Below, piece after piece: positions 60,612-64,000 of a DNA stretch of 64,000 nucleotides. Under the pieces are notes generated by a model. It was given only the letters and a program-made list of their open reading frames with translations, ran no database searches and was not told where the DNA came from. Positions within the stretch are counted from its first letter, which is position 1; every line of letters begins with the position of its first letter. A program made the position numbers and the translations under genes. Source of the stretch: Chitinophaga sp. Lineage in GTDB: Bacteria > Bacteroidota > Bacteroidia > Chitinophagales > Chitinophagaceae. The stretch covers positions 62,001 to 126,000 of the forward strand of contig NZ_JAGHZS010000002.1 in assembly GCF_017745275.1 (NCBI RefSeq), given 5' to 3'.

Positions 60612-60926
60612 ATGAGAAGAGATATTTTTCAGGCAATAGCTGATCCAACCCGAAGGGCTATTATCGCGTTAATAGCGGTACAGGCTATGACGCCTAACAC
60701 CATAGCGGAGCATTTTGATACCACCCGTCAGGCAGTATCAAAACACCTGAAAATATTGACGGAATGTGAACTGGTGAAGCAGGAACAACGGGGACGGGAA
60801 ATCTATTACTTGCTTGAAATAGAAAAAATGAAAGAAATAGACAAATGGCTGGAACAATATCGCCGGATATGGGAAAGCCGATATGCACAATTAGATCAAC
60901 TCTTAGCAACTATCAAAAAGAAATAG
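60612..60926 (+). CDS. ArsR/SdpR-type winged-helix repressor
   Basis: 104-residue winged helix: MRRDIFQAIADPTRRAIIAL at the start and TIAEHFDTTRQAVSKHLKILTE as the recognition helix, followed by a wing KQEQRGREIYYLL. No metal Cys/His motif of ArsR is present; it is like the SdpR subgroup that pairs with SRPBCC proteins. It probably represses its own promoter at the two palindromes and is released by an unknown signal. Confidence 0.9.
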   Translation: MRRDIFQAIADPTRRAIIALIAVQAMTPNTIAEHFDTTRQAVSKHLKILTECELVKQEQRGREIYYLLEIEKMKEIDKWLEQYRRIWESRYAQLDQLLATIKKK

Positions 60927-60929
60927 AAC

Positions 60930-61439
60930 ATGAAGCCTAATCTAATCTTCGACTTTATTGCCGACAAGCAAAAAAATACCCTGACCATCAGGCGTGAGTT
61001 TTTGGCCGATAAGAACCTCGTATGGGATTGCTATACCAAAAGTGAATTGCTGGATCAATGGTTTGCTCCGAAACCATTAACCACTAAAACAAAGTCGATG
61101 GATTTCCGCGAAGGTGGCCACTGGCACTATGCTATGGTAGAACCCAATGGTACAGAATACTGGGGCTGGACAGATTATCTTACCATCAAGCCGGTTGAAT
61201 ACTACACATCTTCAGATGCGTTCAGCAACGCCGAAGGTGAAATAAATAAAGACCTGCCACGTGCACAATGGCTGGTTACTTTTCTGGAAAAAGGAGAGAA
61301 CGCTATCGTGGAAACTGTTGTTTCCTATAAATCCCTGGCCGACCTGGAACAGGTAATTCAAATGGGCATGGAAGCCGGGCTGACCGCTACACTGGAAAAA
61401 TTAGACGAATTATTAATCATATTAAACTCAAAAAAATGA
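60930..61439 (+). CDS. SRPBCC (AHSA1-like) domain protein 1
   Basis: 169 residues with an AHSA1-like helix-grip fold: TIRREFLADKNLVWDCYTKSELLDQWF, FREGGHWHYAMVEPNGTEYWGW, and a C-terminal helix MGMEAGLTATLEKLDELL. It is 3 nt after the repressor. Such proteins may bind hydrophobic ligands; the family is named after the Hsp90 co-chaperone but is broader. Its ligand may be the signal sensed by the operon; that is inference. Confidence 0.88.
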   Translation: MKPNLIFDFIADKQKNTLTIRREFLADKNLVWDCYTKSELLDQWFAPKPLTTKTKSMDFREGGHWHYAMVEPNGTEYWGWTDYLTIKPVEYYTSSDAFSNAEGEINKDLPRAQWLVTFLEKGENAIVETVVSYKSLADLEQVIQMGMEAGLTATLEKLDELLIILNSKK

Positions 61440-61849
61440 GTAACAAAATCACTGTAGACGCTACTGTAAACGCAGGTATCAAAAAGGTATGGGATGCTTA
61501 TACCAATCCGGAACACATCACTAAATGGAACTTTGCAGATCCTTCCTGGCAATGTCCTTCCGCCTCTAATGATATGCGGGTGGGTGGTAAATATGCAGCA
61601 AGAATGGAAGCAAAAGATGGTAGCTTTGGATTTGATTTCGAAGCTATTTACGACGAAATAATAGTAGGTAAAAATTTTACTTATACCATGGGCGATGGCC
61701 GCCAGGCAACCGTTACTTTTAACGAAGATGGTCAACAGACTTTTGTTAATGTTGTTTTTGATGCAGAGTCACAGAACTCCATAGAAATGCAGAAAGCGGG
61801 CTGGCAGGCTATTTTGAATAACTTCAAAGGATATGTAGAGGCTAATTAA
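61436..61849 (+). CDS. SRPBCC domain protein 2
   Basis: 137 residues, start ATG overlapping the previous stop by 4 nt (ATGA). The fold marks are KKVWDAYTNPEHITKWNF, DMRVGGKYAARMEAKDG and MQKAGWQAILNNFKGYV. It is a second copy of the AHSA1-like fold and completes a three-gene repressor operon. Function unknown. Confidence 0.88.
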   Translation: MSNKITVDATVNAGIKKVWDAYTNPEHITKWNFADPSWQCPSASNDMRVGGKYAARMEAKDGSFGFDFEAIYDEIIVGKNFTYTMGDGRQATVTFNEDGQQTFVNVVFDAESQNSIEMQKAGWQAILNNFKGYVEAN

Positions 61850-61887
61850 TTTTAGTAACACGCTGCGCTGCAGGAACAAACCGATCA

Positions 61888-62289
61888 TCAGTTTATTCCT
61901 GTAGCGCCAACGTATAAAATAATTACATCCCTGTTAATGCTGCTCAGTTGCAGATGGCTTTTCTTCGTATAGCCGTATGTAGTATCCATCCCTGTAATAC
62001 ATAAGGTATCTTTGGATAACCACTCCAGGTGAATGTTACTATCACTTCCAAGAATGGTATTTTCCCTTATCCCTTCGTCAGTTGTGTCTGTGCCAACTAC
62101 CAGCCGTACCCCATAAGATGGAGTAGTGGTGGCACCACAATCAGTCATCATTTTTAGCGCCTGTATAGTTTTATCCGGATTAACCAGCCGTAGCGGTATC
62201 TCTGTAGAACAAAGACTAACCCCATCAAAACAACCGGTCAGATAAAAACATGAAATAAACAGGCAACAATAGCGCAATATTCCAATCAT
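61888..62289 (-). CDS. Small lipoprotein of unknown function
   Basis: 133 residues. The signal MIGILRYCCLFISCFYLTGC has a lipobox ending at Cys20. The mature part is hydrophilic with several Thr and Asp (LRLVNPDKTIQALKMMTDCG, GVRLVVGTDTTDEGIRENT, NIHLEWLSKDTLCITGMDTT). No family is recognised. It is convergent with the SRPBCC operon. Confidence 0.72.
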   Translation of the reverse strand: MIGILRYCCLFISCFYLTGCFDGVSLCSTEIPLRLVNPDKTIQALKMMTDCGATTTPSYGVRLVVGTDTTDEGIRENTILGSDSNIHLEWLSKDTLCITGMDTTYGYTKKSHLQLSSINRDVIILYVGATGIN

Positions 62290-62379
62290 TACAGTATAGG
62301 TTTATAGTATACACTAATAAGTTATTCTCTTCTCCACAGTTTCATAATTTCTGTTTATATTTAATCATACACTTACATC

Positions 62380-62625
62380 ATGGCAGACTTCATCAAATCC
62401 TGCGTACAGCAGTCATATGTTTTTATTAACCTGGAATTTGTAACCGATATAGAAGTTACATCTGACAGAAAAGCTATCCATTTTCATTATTCAAAAGACA
62501 GAAGCATAACCTGGCAATATGAAGATGAAAAACAACTGGAAGAAGACCTGAATTTAGTCAAGTATCGTAGCTCCGATAAATATAAAAGCCGCCAGAGCGG
62601 TTTTAGAATGGGCAATGATTCCTGA
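62380..62625 (+). CDS. Hypothetical protein, 81 residues
   Basis: Soluble, with MADFIKSCVQQSYVFINLEF, then RKAIHFHYSKDRSITWQYEDEK. A beta-alpha fold is likely. A TATATTTA stretch 20 nt upstream may be its -7 element. It lies between two minus-strand genes; its stop is 1 nt from the stop of the next gene. Not recognised. Confidence 0.65.
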   Translation: MADFIKSCVQQSYVFINLEFVTDIEVTSDRKAIHFHYSKDRSITWQYEDEKQLEEDLNLVKYRSSDKYKSRQSGFRMGNDS

Positions 62626-62626
62626 A

Positions 62627-63706
62627 TCACTCTGTGCCGGGAATAATCGGTGCTGTAGTGGGAACAGGTGCCTCTACGTTTTCAGCCGGGTTGTCGTATT
62701 TAATATAGCCGTTATAGTGATAGGATTTTTCTGATCCTTCCCCGCAAGTGCTAAAGAATATACTTCCTGCTGCAGCTTTATCTGTATCAAATCCTTCCCT
62801 GCGCATCGTTGCCGGCAGCAATTTTACATACTTGCGCAGGTAGCGGTCGTCTTTATACTGATTGCTCCGGTAATAACCCTCATTTTCTGCCGCCTGTTTA
62901 CTGGTGTATTGGTTGGACGCCGCATCAAATGTATAGGTGGAGAGGTCTGCTTCCGGAAAAAAGCGATAGTGCCTGTTTCCATATGCGATGCCTTCGTCGT
63001 GTTGTTTAGCTTCATTGTACTCTCTCTTCACAGATAATACCCACGCCTGTTCTTCTTCGTTAACAGTCGTGTTTTTACGGTATCCGTTTTTACCGCCATA
63101 ATTAGATAATAGCAACGTTTCACCATCGTTTGTTTTTATTAGCATCCCCCTAAAATCTTCATATACCCGTTTAGGTGGATTATGTACAAATACAAAGTCG
63201 TTCATTCCTTTATCCGCCTGGTAGCTCCAGAATGTATTAGAAGCTTCTTTACCTTCTCCTCCTTCCGGCAGCAACGCAGCCAGTGTAAAGGTGTGTGGCG
63301 CTTTTGCCGCCTCATATACAAATGGCGGATCAAAGCAGTTGGCATTGGGATTAAATACCCGCTGTGGAACGCTGTTATCAAATTGTACGAAGTTGTTGCC
63401 TTCCTGGAAGCCTACGAAATTGATGCGTACACTATCACCCCGATTGGGATATGCATGGGCATATACTTCAAAGAGCGCTGGTTTATCGGTAGTAAAAAGA
63501 AGGTAATCTTTCTCAAACAGATAAGTGCCAAATACCATGGTGGCATAACCATACATCAAAAACTGACCATCCTCAAACAGGCAAATGCCTGAATTGTCGC
63601 CATATTTCCCGGCATACTGTTTATAGCGCGGATCTTTTGGGTGATTTTGTGCGAATGTGTTCATAGCAAAAAAGAATATCGTATACAGTAAGATATATTT
63701 TTTCAT
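62627..63706 (-). CDS. Exported protein of unknown function, 359 residues
   Basis: The signal peptide MKKYILLYTIFFFAMNTFAQ precedes a 340-residue mature part with YGDNSGICLFEDGQFLMYGYATMVFGTYLFE near the start (a strand-turn pattern), then FTLAALLPEGGEGKEASNTFWSY and HNPPKRVYEDFRGMLIKTND. It ends with a Pro-rich tail (VEAPVPTTAPIIPGTE). No catalytic motif seen. A periplasmic or surface role is likely. Family not recognised. Confidence 0.72.
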   Translation of the reverse strand: MKKYILLYTIFFFAMNTFAQNHPKDPRYKQYAGKYGDNSGICLFEDGQFLMYGYATMVFGTYLFEKDYLLFTTDKPALFEVYAHAYPNRGDSVRINFVGFQEGNNFVQFDNSVPQRVFNPNANCFDPPFVYEAAKAPHTFTLAALLPEGGEGKEASNTFWSYQADKGMNDFVFVHNPPKRVYEDFRGMLIKTNDGETLLLSNYGGKNGYRKNTTVNEEEQAWVLSVKREYNEAKQHDEGIAYGNRHYRFFPEADLSTYTFDAASNQYTSKQAAENEGYYRSNQYKDDRYLRKYVKLLPATMRREGFDTDKAAAGSIFFSTCGEGSEKSYHYNGYIKYDNPAENVEAPVPTTAPIIPGTE

Positions 63707-63870
63707 TCCGTACAGCAGGTTATAGACGGCCGAATGTAGTGAAAATAGCGAATCGCTGTTGGGCCATTCATTTTTCGCCGGGATTGGGGCAATATTCGCC
63801 GGAGATTGGGTACCTGTATTATACTTTCTGCCAATTTCTATTTATATTTTCCGGAAGTAAAAATGAACGC

Positions 63871-64000
63871 ATGAAATTTTATCCGAAGGTATTAGCAGGC
63901 TTCCTGCTATTGATCAGCGTTTTACCTGTTACTGCCCAAACCGCTTTTAAATTTGCAGAGGTATCTGATACGCATGTGGGTAGCGATCATGCGCTGGAAG
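63871..64000 (+). CDS. Exported calcineurin-like phosphoesterase (5' end only)
   Basis: The first 43 codons: signal peptide MKFYPKVLAGFLLLISVLPVTAQ, then FKFAEVSDTHVGSDHALE. D-T-H in SDTHVG is the first metal-binding motif of the calcineurin-like phosphoesterase superfamily. The gene continues beyond the window. An ATG at 63863 is out of frame. Confidence 0.7.
   Translation, partial: MKFYPKVLAGFLLLISVLPVTAQTAFKFAEVSDTHVGSDHALE

Overview
The window is chromosomal DNA of a Bacteroidota bacterium, most likely a Chitinophaga-type member of the Chitinophagaceae. The signs are a short (285-residue) primary sigma factor, promoters of the TTTG / 19-21 bp / TAnnTTTG type, two DUF4249 lipoproteins (one paired with a TonB-dependent receptor), an OMP_b-brl_3 barrel, GIN-domain and DUF3822 proteins, type B L31, and a split LPS-transport locus. 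No phage, insertion sequence, CRISPR array or rRNA was seen. Most genes are chromosomal housekeeping genes with modest operons.

Layout. 1-10.5 kb: valS 5' part, threonine aldolase, rpoD, an orphan DUF4249 lipoprotein, trxB, folB, a TPR protein, a MATE exporter, then DUF3822-rsmD-coaD-thioesterase. 10.5-21.6 kb: Nudix, pyrE, an HMA domain protein, WbqC, a structured non-coding stretch in front of an Orn/Arg-type decarboxylase, a kinase-like membrane protein, Hsp20, a bacilliredoxin, lgt, a hemerythrin and a DUF2167 protein. 21.9-27.8 kb: an outer-membrane barrel behind tandem 17-bp palindromes, then an ECF sigma / membrane anti-sigma-like / DUF4097-like / GIN-domain operon. 27.8-34.4 kb: YajQ, L31, a GlmU-like protein, tpiA, GNAT, a 2H phosphoesterase, acylphosphatase and a C1 peptidase. 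34.5-44 kb: a BlaI/BlaR1 pair, sterol desaturase, DUF4249-TonB receptor pair, a small HMA-like protein facing an AraC regulator, and an NAD(P)-binding protein. 44-58.3 kb: hppA, nnrDE, an outer-membrane barrel, nhaA, and an envelope block (OstA-like, MlaD-like, amidase, divergent LptD) followed by plsC. 58.3-64 kb: ung, tRNA-Arg(UCU), a zinc-ribbon protein, a DinB protein divergent from an ArsR-SRPBCC-SRPBCC operon, small unknown genes and the start of a calcineurin-like phosphoesterase gene.

The most interesting material is in the spaces between genes: (i) three word-based families of long inverted repeats, one exactly filling the space between two stop codons; (ii) a structured RNA candidate of about 165 nt with its own -7 element and terminator before the decarboxylase; (iii) visible operators for a BlaI/BlaR1 pair, an ArsR-SRPBCC operon, an AraC gene and an outer-membrane barrel; (iv) a G-quadruplex-like run; and (v) several genes whose promoter -7 element lies 4-8 nt from the ATG, which suggests leaderless mRNAs. 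All assignments come from reading the sequence; no database search was run.
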